From Planctomycetota bacterium (GTDB taxonomy: Bacteria > Planctomycetota > JACOTG01 > JAJDCM01), in contig JAJDCM010000417.1 of the NCBI GenBank assembly GCA_029260825.1, positions 1 to 35,435 of the forward strand: a stretch of DNA of 35,435 nucleotides. The letters are read 5' to 3'. Of this stretch, positions 27,016-34,787 are shown one piece after another (positions within the stretch are counted from its first letter, which is position 1; each line of letters opens with the position of its first letter). The notes beneath the pieces were generated by a model. It ran no database searches. It was not told the origin of the DNA and was given only the letters and a program-made list of their open reading frames with translations. Position numbers and translations under genes: made by a program.

Positions 27016-27981
27016 ATGTCAAAAAGAACTGGGCCGATTGTGCTTTTGAGTGCTGGATTTTTCTTTCTTCTGACACTCGTCCCCGGAAGCTCTGTCTTTG
27101 CTTCTGATCAGGAAGAGCTTGCCGTCAAGCGTGACGAAGTGCGGGATTCGGACTTCTTCTACGAGGCTGCCTGGGAGACGGACTATCGGCACGCGTTGGC
27201 TCGTTCGAATCACTGGAAGGTTCTCATTTTCGCCTATTTCACTCCCAGCTACGAATCCTTGGCTCACTGTAAGGCGATCGAGAAAGACGTTCTTACCGGA
27301 GCTGAATTCGCGGAATTCGGGAAGTCATTTTCCCTCTACTGCAATATCTTCTCCAAGGTCTCGAAGGATCCGAATCAGGGAATGATCTTCGAGAAGGGTG
27401 GTGCCGATTGGCCCTACGTTGCCGTTCTTGATGGCAAGGGGCGGGTACTCGCCGCGCATGATGGGGAATACACCCTGGATCGATTCAAGGAAACGGCCGA
27501 GAAGGCAAGGAAGGTAGCTGCTGAGTTTGATGGACTCGAAAAGCGAGCGGCAAAGGGAGATCAACAGGCGTCAAGGGCTTTGTTGCTGGCCCGGATCGAA
27601 CTGGGACATTTGCCTTCCACGGAGGCTCGAGCAGGCCTGGCCAGGATCGCGGACCTGGGCGAAAAGGAACGGGATCGCCTCGAAGTGCTGGTCGGTAATA
27701 AAGAATATTCTGAAGTGTTCGGTGCCTACGCCAAGAACTGGATCGATGAATCCAAAGCAGTGACAAGATACCAGGATCTTCAGAAATCGGGGGCCGCATT
27801 GCCGACGAATCAGGCTGCCTTGTTCTGGCGCTTCATGGCGGAAAAATCGATGGCCCGTGGGGAAAAGAAGGTCGCCGAACTTGCCATCGATTTGCTTTCC
27901 TCTCTTGACATTCGCGATGCCGAATTCAAGGAGAGAATGAAACGGTCGGTGGAGCAGCTACGGCGTGGGACAGGAAACTGA
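27016..27981 (+). CDS. secreted thioredoxin-like protein lacking the first active-site cysteine
   Basis: Protein of 321 residues with a signal peptide (1-29, ending SSVFA). Residues about 48-165 look like a thioredoxin fold of the planctomycete type: W-x-x-DY-x-x-AL, then WKVLIFAYFTPSYESLAHCKAIEKDVL, then a cis-proline-like DWPYVAVLDGKGRVL (Pro133). In redox-active relatives the loop is CxxC; here Leu82 replaces the first cysteine and only Cys85 remains, so dithiol chemistry is unlikely. The C-terminal half is helical, perhaps TPR-like. AAGGAG lies 6 bases before the ATG. The PQQ-propeller gene begins 31 bases downstream on the same strand, so the two are probably co-transcribed. The function is unknown. 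Confidence 0.75.
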   Translation: MSKRTGPIVLLSAGFFFLLTLVPGSSVFASDQEELAVKRDEVRDSDFFYEAAWETDYRHALARSNHWKVLIFAYFTPSYESLAHCKAIEKDVLTGAEFAEFGKSFSLYCNIFSKVSKDPNQGMIFEKGGADWPYVAVLDGKGRVLAAHDGEYTLDRFKETAEKARKVAAEFDGLEKRAAKGDQQASRALLLARIELGHLPSTEARAGLARIADLGEKERDRLEVLVGNKEYSEVFGAYAKNWIDESKAVTRYQDLQKSGAALPTNQAALFWRFMAEKSMARGEKKVAELAIDLLSSLDIRDAEFKERMKRSVEQLRRGTGN

Positions 27982-28012
27982 TGTGCGCTTCAAGTCTCAT
28001 CGAGGTAGAGTC

Positions 28013-29287
28013 ATGGTGAGGAAGAACGGGTGGGGATTATCCCGAACTCTTGCGGTCAGCCTGGCGATGATGCCCCTGATTGGATTCATTCGACCTGCCC
28101 GAGCTCAATGGACCGAGTGGGGAGGTCCGGATCGCAATTTCAAGGTGCAAGGCCAGAAGCTTGCTGACTCCTGGCCGCAAGAGGGTCCTCCGGAGCTTTG
28201 GAGCCGCAAACTTGGTTCCGGATATTCGGCGGTTCTTGTCGATGATGGTCGTCTTTACACGATGGCTCGGAACGGCACGACGGAAAGTACCTTTTCTCTC
28301 GACGCGAAGTCGGGTGAAATCGTGTGGGAGCAGGGTTACCATGAAGTCACTCATGAAAAACACATACGTCAATTCGGGGAAGGGCCACTAGCGACTCCCG
28401 CGATCGCAGGCAATCGGATCTTTTCCGTCGGGGTCACGGGACGATTGATCTGCCGGAAGAAGGAGACGGGAAAGGAAGTCTGGTCCCATCACCTCTGGGA
28501 TGATTTCGGCGGTACGTTTCTTGGGCACGGCTACTCTTCGAGTCCGTTCATCTACAGGGATACGGTGATCGTTCTGAACGGTGGGGCTGGAAGCAGCATC
28601 ATTGCATTCGACCAGAAGGACGGAGCGGTTGTCTGGAAGAAGCACGATTTCAAGAACAGCTATTCGGTGCCCCGATTGATCAGCGTGGATGGGGAAGATC
28701 AACTCCTGTGTTTCATGGCCAAGGGGCTTTTCTCGGTAGACCCGAGGGATGGAAGTTTTCTCTGGTCGTACGACGTGGAAAACCAGTGGGGACATAACAT
28801 CTCTCAACCGATCTTCGACGATGCGGAGAATCTGGTGTTCCTATCCACCACCTATGTGGGCTCTCGGGGTCTCAAGCTGGCTCGGGACGAGGGAGAGTGG
28901 AAGGTCGAAGAGGTGTGGTCCACAAAAAAGGTTCAATTCTATCACGTGACGTCGATCGACATCGGTGACTACGTGTATGGATCTCATGGGAACGGGATGG
29001 GGCAGATATCGCTCTTTATTTGCATCAATCGAAAGACGGGGGAGATCGGGTGGCGTGGGCGAGGGATGGGGAAATCGAACACGATTCATGCCGATGACAA
29101 GTTTGTCCTTCTTGACGAGGATGGAAAGCTTGCGCTCGTGAAAGCGAATCCCGAGAAGTTTGAAATCATCTCCGAGGTGAACGTCGGCGGAAACCCCGCG
29201 TGGACGGTTCCCACACTGGCTTCCGGTGTGCTTTATTTGAGGGGTTCCGGGAAGGTAACCGCCTTGGACCTGCGCCCGCAAGACTGA
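28013..29287 (+). CDS. secreted PQQ-type beta-propeller protein
   Basis: Protein of 424 residues with a signal peptide (about 1-32, ending RPARAQ). The mature part has the sevenfold-type pattern of pyrrolo-quinoline quinone repeats: WTEWGGPDRNFK, GYSAVLVDDGRLYTM, FSLDAKSGEIVWEQGY, GATPAIAGNRIFSVGVTGRLIC with a K-KETGKEVW turn, IIAFDQKDGAVVWKK, FSVDPRDGSFLWSYD and INRKTGEIGWRGRGMG. These are the DxxTGxxxW turns of the family. No catalytic residues for a dehydrogenase and no c-type haem site were seen, so it is more like the BamB/PQQ-like scaffolds abundant in Planctomycetes. GAGGT lies 7 bases before the ATG at 28013; the open frame begins earlier but lacks a signal there. It follows the thioredoxin-like gene by 31 bases. 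Confidence 0.88.
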   Translation: MVRKNGWGLSRTLAVSLAMMPLIGFIRPARAQWTEWGGPDRNFKVQGQKLADSWPQEGPPELWSRKLGSGYSAVLVDDGRLYTMARNGTTESTFSLDAKSGEIVWEQGYHEVTHEKHIRQFGEGPLATPAIAGNRIFSVGVTGRLICRKKETGKEVWSHHLWDDFGGTFLGHGYSSSPFIYRDTVIVLNGGAGSSIIAFDQKDGAVVWKKHDFKNSYSVPRLISVDGEDQLLCFMAKGLFSVDPRDGSFLWSYDVENQWGHNISQPIFDDAENLVFLSTTYVGSRGLKLARDEGEWKVEEVWSTKKVQFYHVTSIDIGDYVYGSHGNGMGQISLFICINRKTGEIGWRGRGMGKSNTIHADDKFVLLDEDGKLALVKANPEKFEIISEVNVGGNPAWTVPTLASGVLYLRGSGKVTALDLRPQD

Positions 29288-29322
29288 TCATGTTCGGGAA
29301 GCGGGGCGCTCTGGTTTCTGTC

Positions 29323-30066
29323 CTACTTTCCGTTCTTTGAGTTTTCTTCCTGAAGCTCCCTGAACGCCGCCAATTGCTCCTGGGTCAGAGTTTGTTCGAG
29401 GGCTTGCTGGAATTCGGTCAGGTTTGCATGCTTTGTTTCGCCGATGAGCTCATCGGCGGCGCCCTCCTCCCAGAGAAGGATGACTTCCAGGCCTCGGTCA
29501 TACTGAGTCGTGAGAATGGAGCGCATTGCTGTCACTTGATTGTGATCGAGGTTGAGCTCCTCGCTCAGATGAATCAACCGGTCTTCAAGCCTCTCTGATT
29601 TCTTCTCTTGAGCCTTCCGGAAGTAGTTAACCGCCTCTTCTTTTCGAATGGACGTCACCGCTTCGGCGACCTTCGCCTTGAACTGGGTGGGTTCGTTTCG
29701 TCGCGCCTCCAGGGTTTCCATCCGCGATCGCATCTCCTCCTTGAGCTCTTCCAGGGCCTCTTCTTTGAATGACTGTTCATCGAAGGGTTTGGATTTGAGG
29801 GAATGATCTTTTACGTTTTGCAAGGATCCCTCCGTTTGGGCCGGCCGGGATTCCAGGGCCTTCAGTCGATCATGAAGCTCGCGGATTTCCGTTCGCATCT
29901 CCCGAATCGCCGACATCAGCTCCGGCTCGGGTTCATCTTCCGACATCGGGATGATGGCAGGTTGCTCGGCAGTTGCAACCCATCTCATCGCGAAAATCAT
30001 GGTACCTGCGCCGGCGACACCGAAGACGATGGCCAGGATCGTAATGACAGCTGTTGCGTTTTTCAT
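29323..30066 (-). CDS. membrane-anchored coiled-coil protein with LTxxQ (Spy/CpxP-like) C-terminus
   Basis: Protein of 247 residues. A membrane helix at about 5-27 anchors it, followed by an acidic linker (MSEDEPEPEL) and a Glu/Lys/Arg-rich coiled coil from about 50 to 160. The last 90 residues are helical and have the pattern LSEELNLDHNQVTAMRSIL and LTQEQLAAFRELQEE, which recalls the two LTxxQ-type repeats of the periplasmic chaperones Spy and CpxP. The resemblance is only at motif level. I start at 30066 because AGAGGA lies just before that ATG; the open frame continues upstream with no signal or family likeness. It converges on the PQQ gene and is divergent from the ABC transporter genes. 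Confidence 0.75.
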   Translation of the reverse strand: MKNATAVITILAIVFGVAGAGTMIFAMRWVATAEQPAIIPMSEDEPEPELMSAIREMRTEIRELHDRLKALESRPAQTEGSLQNVKDHSLKSKPFDEQSFKEEALEELKEEMRSRMETLEARRNEPTQFKAKVAEAVTSIRKEEAVNYFRKAQEKKSERLEDRLIHLSEELNLDHNQVTAMRSILTTQYDRGLEVILLWEEGAADELIGETKHANLTEFQQALEQTLTQEQLAAFRELQEENSKNGK

Positions 30067-30321
30067 GAATCCTCTCGACTTGGAAGCATCGGGCCGGGGC
30101 CAGGCGGCACCCTGGTTCATCAAGGTTACCCAGGCTTGACGCTCGCGGGCGAGGAAAAAAGCTTTGATTTTCGCGCCCTTGAGGAAAAATATCCGTACTT
30201 CCCGGAGCCAGCGTGCTGAAGGTGGGCGACTGTCTCCTTTTTGTCGAAAGGTACGCGGACGATGAAATTCGGATATAAGGTGGGGGACCTTTTTGATCTT
30301 CGTGGCAAAGCGAGATAACAA

Positions 30322-31149
30322 ATGACCCAGGCAGAAGGAAGCGGTCAGGATAGGCCGTCCAACGTTGCTCCGCCGATGATTGAAGCCATCGGTCTTGGAC
30401 GAACGTTTGATCGCACCGTGGCCGTGAAGGAGCTTGACCTCCAGGTTGCTGCCGGAGAGGTCTATGGTTTTCTTGGCCCAAATGGTGCCGGGAAAACAAC
30501 CACGATGCGAATGCTAAACGGCCTACTTCGACCGACAACGGGGGAGATTCGCATTCACGGAAAAACCTATGCATCCCATCCCAAAGAACTTCGGGCTCTT
30601 ACCGGGTTTATTCCCGACACACCTCCGCTCTATGAGTTCCTCACCGGTCGGCAATATATTGGCTTTGTAGCAAGCCTCTATGGCATCAAAGCCGATCAGC
30701 GGGATGAAGATGCGGAGCGTTGGCTTTCCGGGTTTGATCTAAAGGATCGGGCCGATGAGATCTGCAAGGGCTACTCTCATGGGATGCGCAAGAAACTTCA
30801 CCTTGCTGCGGTCCTTGTGACTCGTCCCGAGGTGCTGTTTCTCGATGAGCCCACCACCGGCCTTGATCCCAAGAGTGCTCGGCGGCTCAAAGACATGATC
30901 GTCGAAGTGCGAGAGGGGGGATCGACGGTATTTTTATCTACTCATCTCCTGGATACCGCGGATGAGCTATGTGATCGCATTGGAATCATTCATCGCGGGT
31001 CCCTCTGCGCGGAAGGAACGGTTGAAGATCTGAAGTCGGCTGGCTATGGCAACAACCTGGAAGAGATTTTTCTTCGCATTACAGAACATGAAGCGGTCCT
31101 GGAAAAGGACGCCGCCGAGGAGAGCGATGCTGCTTCTTCTTCGAACTGA
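30322..31149 (+). CDS. ABC transporter ATP-binding protein
   Basis: Protein of 275 residues. It powers transport with the membrane protein encoded next. The Walker A motif LGPNGAGKTTTM lies at 51-62, a Q-loop region at FIPDTPPLYEFLTGRQY, the signature in the variant YSHGMRKKLHLA (about 151-162), Walker B with the catalytic glutamate in VLFLDEPTTGLDP (about 172-184), and the switch histidine in FLSTHLLDTADELCD. The YSHGM signature is normal for the DrrA/CcmA-like exporter group (ABC-2). The C-terminus is Ala/Glu/Ser-rich and overlaps the permease gene by 23 bases. The ribosome binding site is weak (AGCGAGA). The substrate is unknown. Confidence 0.95.
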   Translation: MTQAEGSGQDRPSNVAPPMIEAIGLGRTFDRTVAVKELDLQVAAGEVYGFLGPNGAGKTTTMRMLNGLLRPTTGEIRIHGKTYASHPKELRALTGFIPDTPPLYEFLTGRQYIGFVASLYGIKADQRDEDAERWLSGFDLKDRADEICKGYSHGMRKKLHLAAVLVTRPEVLFLDEPTTGLDPKSARRLKDMIVEVREGGSTVFLSTHLLDTADELCDRIGIIHRGSLCAEGTVEDLKSAGYGNNLEEIFLRITEHEAVLEKDAAEESDAASSSN

Positions 31150-32779
31150 GCTCCAGGCGAATGCCAACCTCTTTCTGACCGAGGGCGGTCGGCGGGACCT
31201 TCTTGGAATGAGCATCACGATGGTCTGTACGGCCTTCGGAGCAATGCTGATTTTCCGCAAGATTTTGGAATATGGGGAAGGGAAGGAGTCTGACCCTCTG
31301 CAAGGGTTGGAGCTATTGTTTCTTGGGCTCACATTGGTTCCGGCAATATTCCTGAGCATGACACTGGTGTTGCACTCGGCACGATCCGGTCTCTTTGAAA
31401 GACCGGAAGCGGAGCTCGTCTTGACATCGCCCGTTCCCCCTCGCGTCGGTGTCGGGCTCGTTTTTCTTCGGTCTCTGGTCACGTGTATTCTGTTTTCCAT
31501 ACCCCTCACCTTGCCAACCGTTGCGATGGTCTGTAACCGCTTCGGCCTGGGGCTGACACCCGTTTTTCTTGCTCCTGTTGTCTTGCTCATTGTTCTGGTT
31601 CCGGTGATCGCTCCCGTGGTCATGGTTCAGATCATTCTCATGCGCTGGTTTGCCAGTCCTCGAATGAAGGTTCTGTTGCAAGGGATCGGGGCTCTGGTGA
31701 CCGCAACCTTTGCTCTCCTCGGAATGCTCGGGCTTCTTGCTGATGATGACCAGGTTGAAGGCATGGTGGAAAAACTCAGTGCTTCCCCGGGCCTATTCGA
31801 GTCGATGACTGGCCCCGCTCAGCTCCTATTGCTTGGACAGGGGCCAATTCCTTCGGCCACCACCTGGCTTTCTCTGGTGGCACTTGTCTTTGTCCCTTTG
31901 ATGCTCATGAACCTGGCAGCCCGTCTTTATCCTAGAGCTCATGAGAACTCGGTTGTCTCTGGACGTCCCCTCTGGAGAACGAAAACCCGATCCCCGGGTG
32001 AAACCGGAATTCGATGGCCGGTATCGGTTGCTTCTTCTGTTGCGAGAAGGGATCTTGCTCATAACCTTCAAGAGCCTGGCGCCCTCTTCGTTTATCTATT
32101 TCTCGCCGGACTGATCATCTGGGCCATGATCTCCTCCTTCGGCGAAATTGAGAGCAAGAGTTTGCCCGTGGAGATCAATCGGCTGTTTCAGATCCTCAGT
32201 CAGTCGTCGATGATCTTGCTGATCCTGGGTATGTTGATCACTCCAAGCTTGTACTCGGAGGAATTGCGGCAAAGACCACTCCTTGCCACTTCGCCCGCCT
32301 CTCCTCGTTCCTTGTTTTTTGGCCGGATTCCAGGATTGTCGGTGCCTTATGTCGTGTGCTGGCTTGTCTCCGTGGTGACTGCAGTCGCGTTGGGACAACC
32401 TATTGTGACCGTGTTGCTATTCATCCTCATCTCCCTTCCCATCATTGCCATTTCTCTGGGGGGAGTCATGGCGATTGCGACCATCCCTTTGTCATGGGGC
32501 GGTTCCAAGAAATCTCCGGGCGCGGAAATTGCCGCCGTTGTTGGACCGCAGCTCGGGGTTGGCGCCGTGCAAGCCGGCGTGATGATCGGTGTGTATTGGT
32601 TTCGTTCTCGATTCTCGGATTTTTACAGGGGCGAAGGCTTGTTTGCGAGTGGCGACGAGACGACGCTGGTGGTGCTGGTCCTCGTCGTTGTGGTGCTCGG
32701 GGGCCTCTGTCTTGGTTGGTTGGGGTTTGAAGTTGGTGCATGGAACCTCCGTCGATCTCTTCGTCCCGCTCGAGACTAG
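31127..32779 (+). CDS. ABC transporter permease (ABC-2-like)
   Basis: Integral membrane protein of 550 residues with about a dozen hydrophobic segments, for example ITMVCTAFGAMLIF, LVPAIFLSMTLVLH, LAPVVLLIVLVPVIAPVVMV, LVTATFALLGMLGLLA, LAGLIIWAMIS and a last helix VLVLVVVVLGGLCLGWLGF. A soluble stretch near the middle has SSVARRDLAHNLQEPGALFVYLFLAG, where the protein may be an internal duplication of the ABC-2 type. It starts inside the ATPase gene with GAGGAGA 4-6 bases before the ATG at 31127, a typical translational coupling. With the ATPase it should form an exporter of unknown substrate. A weak hairpin with a T-run follows it. Confidence 0.85.
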   Translation: MLLLLRTELQANANLFLTEGGRRDLLGMSITMVCTAFGAMLIFRKILEYGEGKESDPLQGLELLFLGLTLVPAIFLSMTLVLHSARSGLFERPEAELVLTSPVPPRVGVGLVFLRSLVTCILFSIPLTLPTVAMVCNRFGLGLTPVFLAPVVLLIVLVPVIAPVVMVQIILMRWFASPRMKVLLQGIGALVTATFALLGMLGLLADDDQVEGMVEKLSASPGLFESMTGPAQLLLLGQGPIPSATTWLSLVALVFVPLMLMNLAARLYPRAHENSVVSGRPLWRTKTRSPGETGIRWPVSVASSVARRDLAHNLQEPGALFVYLFLAGLIIWAMISSFGEIESKSLPVEINRLFQILSQSSMILLILGMLITPSLYSEELRQRPLLATSPASPRSLFFGRIPGLSVPYVVCWLVSVVTAVALGQPIVTVLLFILISLPIIAISLGGVMAIATIPLSWGGSKKSPGAEIAAVVGPQLGVGAVQAGVMIGVYWFRSRFSDFYRGEGLFASGDETTLVVLVLVVVVLGGLCLGWLGFEVGAWNLRRSLRPARD

Positions 32780-32786
32780 ATTTTTC

Positions 32787-32805
32787 CAGCGTTCACCGCT
32801 TTTTT
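32787..32805 (+). terminator. weak terminator after the ABC genes
   Basis: AGCG (32787-32790) pairs with CGCT (32796-32799) around TTCAC, followed by six further T bases. The stem is only four pairs, so efficiency is doubtful. Confidence 0.35.
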
Positions 32806-32887
32806 TATGCCTTGTCCGGCCATTTTTGGGCCCAGGGACGGTGATCTTGGATTTTCGGAAAAATTGTCGGAGGGGCATCGATTCTTC

Positions 32888-32903
32888 ATCGTATTGGTAC
32901 GAT
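32888..32903. promoter_or_regulatory. perfect palindrome just before the Lrp/AsnC-type gene
   Basis: ATCGTA (32888-32893) and TACGAT (32898-32903) flank TTGG and end 6 bases before the start codon at 32910. Regulators of the Lrp/AsnC family commonly bind their own promoter at short palindromes, so this is a candidate autoregulatory operator. Confidence 0.5.
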
Positions 32904-32909
32904 AAGAGA

Positions 32910-33407
32910 ATGATTGATCGAATAGACCATAAAATACTGCTGATTCTTCAGTCCGATGGGCGAAGTTCCAATGCGGAAATCGCCCGGAAAGTGGGTCTGG
33001 CTGCCTCGGCTGTGCTCGAGCGAATTCGCAAGCTCAAGGAGCGAGGAGTGATTCTTGGGTTTGGAGTCCGGATCGATCCAGCTGCGGTTGGTCTGGGTCT
33101 TCTGGCGTTCATCCGGGTCAGGACGGATGAGCCCCTGGCAGATGCCATGGTTGCCCGGCAACTTCGGGAGGTTCCGGAGGTTCTGGAGGTGCACGATGTC
33201 GCCGGGGATGACTGCTACCTGTTGAAGGTGGTGGCAAGGGACATGGCCTCCTTGCATTCCCTTGTTCGAGATCGTATCGGCGCGCTTTCCTGTGTTCGTT
33301 CCACGGCAACGACGATCGTGATGGAGACCGTGAAGGAGACGGCAGTTCTGCCTCTTGAGGATCCGTTGAAGGATGGTTCGGTGACGGACGATCCGCCGAA
33401 GAATTGA
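32910..33407 (+). CDS. Lrp/AsnC-family transcriptional regulator
   Basis: Protein of 165 residues. The N-terminal helix-turn-helix (about 1-60) reads IDHKILLILQSDGRSSNAEIARKVGL and continues SAVLERIRKLKERGVILGFGVRIDP. The C-terminal RAM/ligand-binding domain follows, with VPEVLEVHDVAGDDCYLLKVVARDMASLHSLV, the usual G-D/DYLLKV pattern. The family senses amino acids and controls amino-acid transport and metabolism; the effector here is unknown. The last 20 or so residues are an acidic, Pro-containing tail. I start it at 32910 because the HTH begins there; an open frame extends upstream over the end of the permease gene but has no family likeness. The ribosome binding site is weak (AAGAGA). The trypsin-like protease gene begins 45 bases downstream, so the two may be co-transcribed. 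Confidence 0.92.
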   Translation: MIDRIDHKILLILQSDGRSSNAEIARKVGLAASAVLERIRKLKERGVILGFGVRIDPAAVGLGLLAFIRVRTDEPLADAMVARQLREVPEVLEVHDVAGDDCYLLKVVARDMASLHSLVRDRIGALSCVRSTATTIVMETVKETAVLPLEDPLKDGSVTDDPPKN

Positions 33408-33452
33408 AGTCATCTGGGTGATGAAGTGGACATGGAAGTGGAGGTTTTTGAA

Positions 33453-34601
33453 ATGCGATTTGTTTGGACCGGTATGACCCTGTTGTTTGTTTTCTCACTT
33501 CTCTCTGTTCCCGCACAGGGGATCGTGATCCGTCACGACCGGGAGGACAAGGAGTATCGAAAGCTTGGCGAGAATCATCCCAATGTCGGATCTTTTGTTC
33601 CGGTTGGCAATGGGGCTTGCACATTGATTCACCCTCGCTGGGTCATCACCGCAGCTCATGTCGGTGCGGGGGTTTCCCCCTTTCATCGAACGATTCGATT
33701 CGGTGATCAGGACTACCTGGTTGAACGGGTCGTTCTTCATCCCACGTGGGGAGGAGGGGAATCCCTGAAGACGATTGACATGGCTCTTCTCAAGCTGGCC
33801 TCTCCGGTCACCGGCATCAAGCCAGCGAAGCTGTATCAGAAGACGGATGAGGTGGGGAAAACGGTTCTCTTCGTCGGCTGGGGTGATACGGGAAATGGGA
33901 AAACCGGTCCGCAAGAGCGGGATGAAGTTCTGCGGGGAGCAACGAACGAAGTCGATTCTGAAAAGGGTGGCTGGATGACCTTTCTTTTTGACGCCCCGCC
34001 TGCCGGGACTCCGAACGAAGGGATCAGCGGTCCTGGCGATAGTGGTGGGCCGGCTTTCATCGAAGAGGGCGGAACCTATTTCATCGCCGGGGTGAGCGCC
34101 AGCAATGAGCCTGCATCCGAGGGTGACGGTCCCTGTCGATATGGTAGTCGTGAATACTATCCACGAATCTCGAAGGCTTACGATTGGATCGTCGGCACGA
34201 TGAAGGAGGAGCCGGGAAGTCAGGCTGTATGGGGGAAATATACGGTCGATCTCGGTGAAGCCGATTGGCCGGAGACCTTGACGGGAGAAATTGCAGAGGC
34301 CTTCTTTCTTGCGGTGGGCTCGGGCGACCCGGAAGATCTTGTGAATTTTGAAGAGAAGTATCGCAGCTCCCCGCTCCTTGAGGAGACGAGCGCCGGGAAG
34401 CGGGCACGAACCTGGCGAAGAAGGAAGAGAGAGTGGGGGGCGTTGGAACCCCACAGCTATGCGATTGTCGGAGAAACCGAGATCTGGGTTCTCGTCAATG
34501 CGCGAAGAAGTCACCGCTGGATGACGATGCGATTCGTGCTGGATGGTCAGAAGCTTCCTGGTCTGGAGAGGGTGGATGTAGGTCGAGCAAGGAAGCCGTA
34601 G
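33453..34601 (+). CDS. secreted trypsin-like serine protease (S1)
   Basis: Protein of 382 residues with a signal peptide (1-22, ending VPAQG). The S1 catalytic triad is visible: His69 in VITAAHV, Asp109 in IDMALLKL and Ser197 in GPGDSGGPAF. This is a chymotrypsin-fold peptidase that acts outside the cytoplasm. Unusual for the family, the IVGG-like N-terminus that a zymogen would expose is replaced by GIVIRHD, as in many bacterial members. After the protease domain (to about 250) there is a C-terminal extension of about 130 residues, including EDLVNFEEKYRSSPLL and a basic stretch RARTWRRRKREWG, of unknown role. GGAGGT lies about 8 bases before the ATG at 33453. It follows the Lrp gene by 45 bases. 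Confidence 0.9.
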   Translation: MRFVWTGMTLLFVFSLLSVPAQGIVIRHDREDKEYRKLGENHPNVGSFVPVGNGACTLIHPRWVITAAHVGAGVSPFHRTIRFGDQDYLVERVVLHPTWGGGESLKTIDMALLKLASPVTGIKPAKLYQKTDEVGKTVLFVGWGDTGNGKTGPQERDEVLRGATNEVDSEKGGWMTFLFDAPPAGTPNEGISGPGDSGGPAFIEEGGTYFIAGVSASNEPASEGDGPCRYGSREYYPRISKAYDWIVGTMKEEPGSQAVWGKYTVDLGEADWPETLTGEIAEAFFLAVGSGDPEDLVNFEEKYRSSPLLEETSAGKRARTWRRRKREWGALEPHSYAIVGETEIWVLVNARRSHRWMTMRFVLDGQKLPGLERVDVGRARKP

Positions 34602-34611
34602 TCGTTTCGAA

Positions 34612-34633
34612 GAGCCACAGAGGGGAGTGGCTC
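34612..34633 (+). terminator. hairpin after the protease gene
   Basis: GAGCCAC (34612-34618) pairs with GTGGCTC (34627-34633) around an 8-base loop, 10 bases after the stop codon. It is followed only by CCGACGGTTTAG, so it would be a weak intrinsic terminator. Confidence 0.4.
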
Positions 34634-34787
34634 CCGACGGTTTAGGAATGTTGTGGGTCGCATACAAGGGGACGGCTTCCGATCCCGACGCAGATCCACG
34701 GATACAAACATGACAAATTTCGAGCGCCTCCTAGCAGGAGAAAACCCGTTTGTTGGTTTGTCGAGATTTCAATCTGACGGACGTTTC

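Noticed and set aside
25808-27076. 422-codon open frame on the minus strand
   Set aside because: Opposite the histidine kinase gene, whose conserved boxes are all present on the other strand.
30760-30800. Altered ABC signature YSHGM in place of LSGGQ
   Set aside because: This variant is normal in DrrA/CcmA-type exporters, so it is not a defect.
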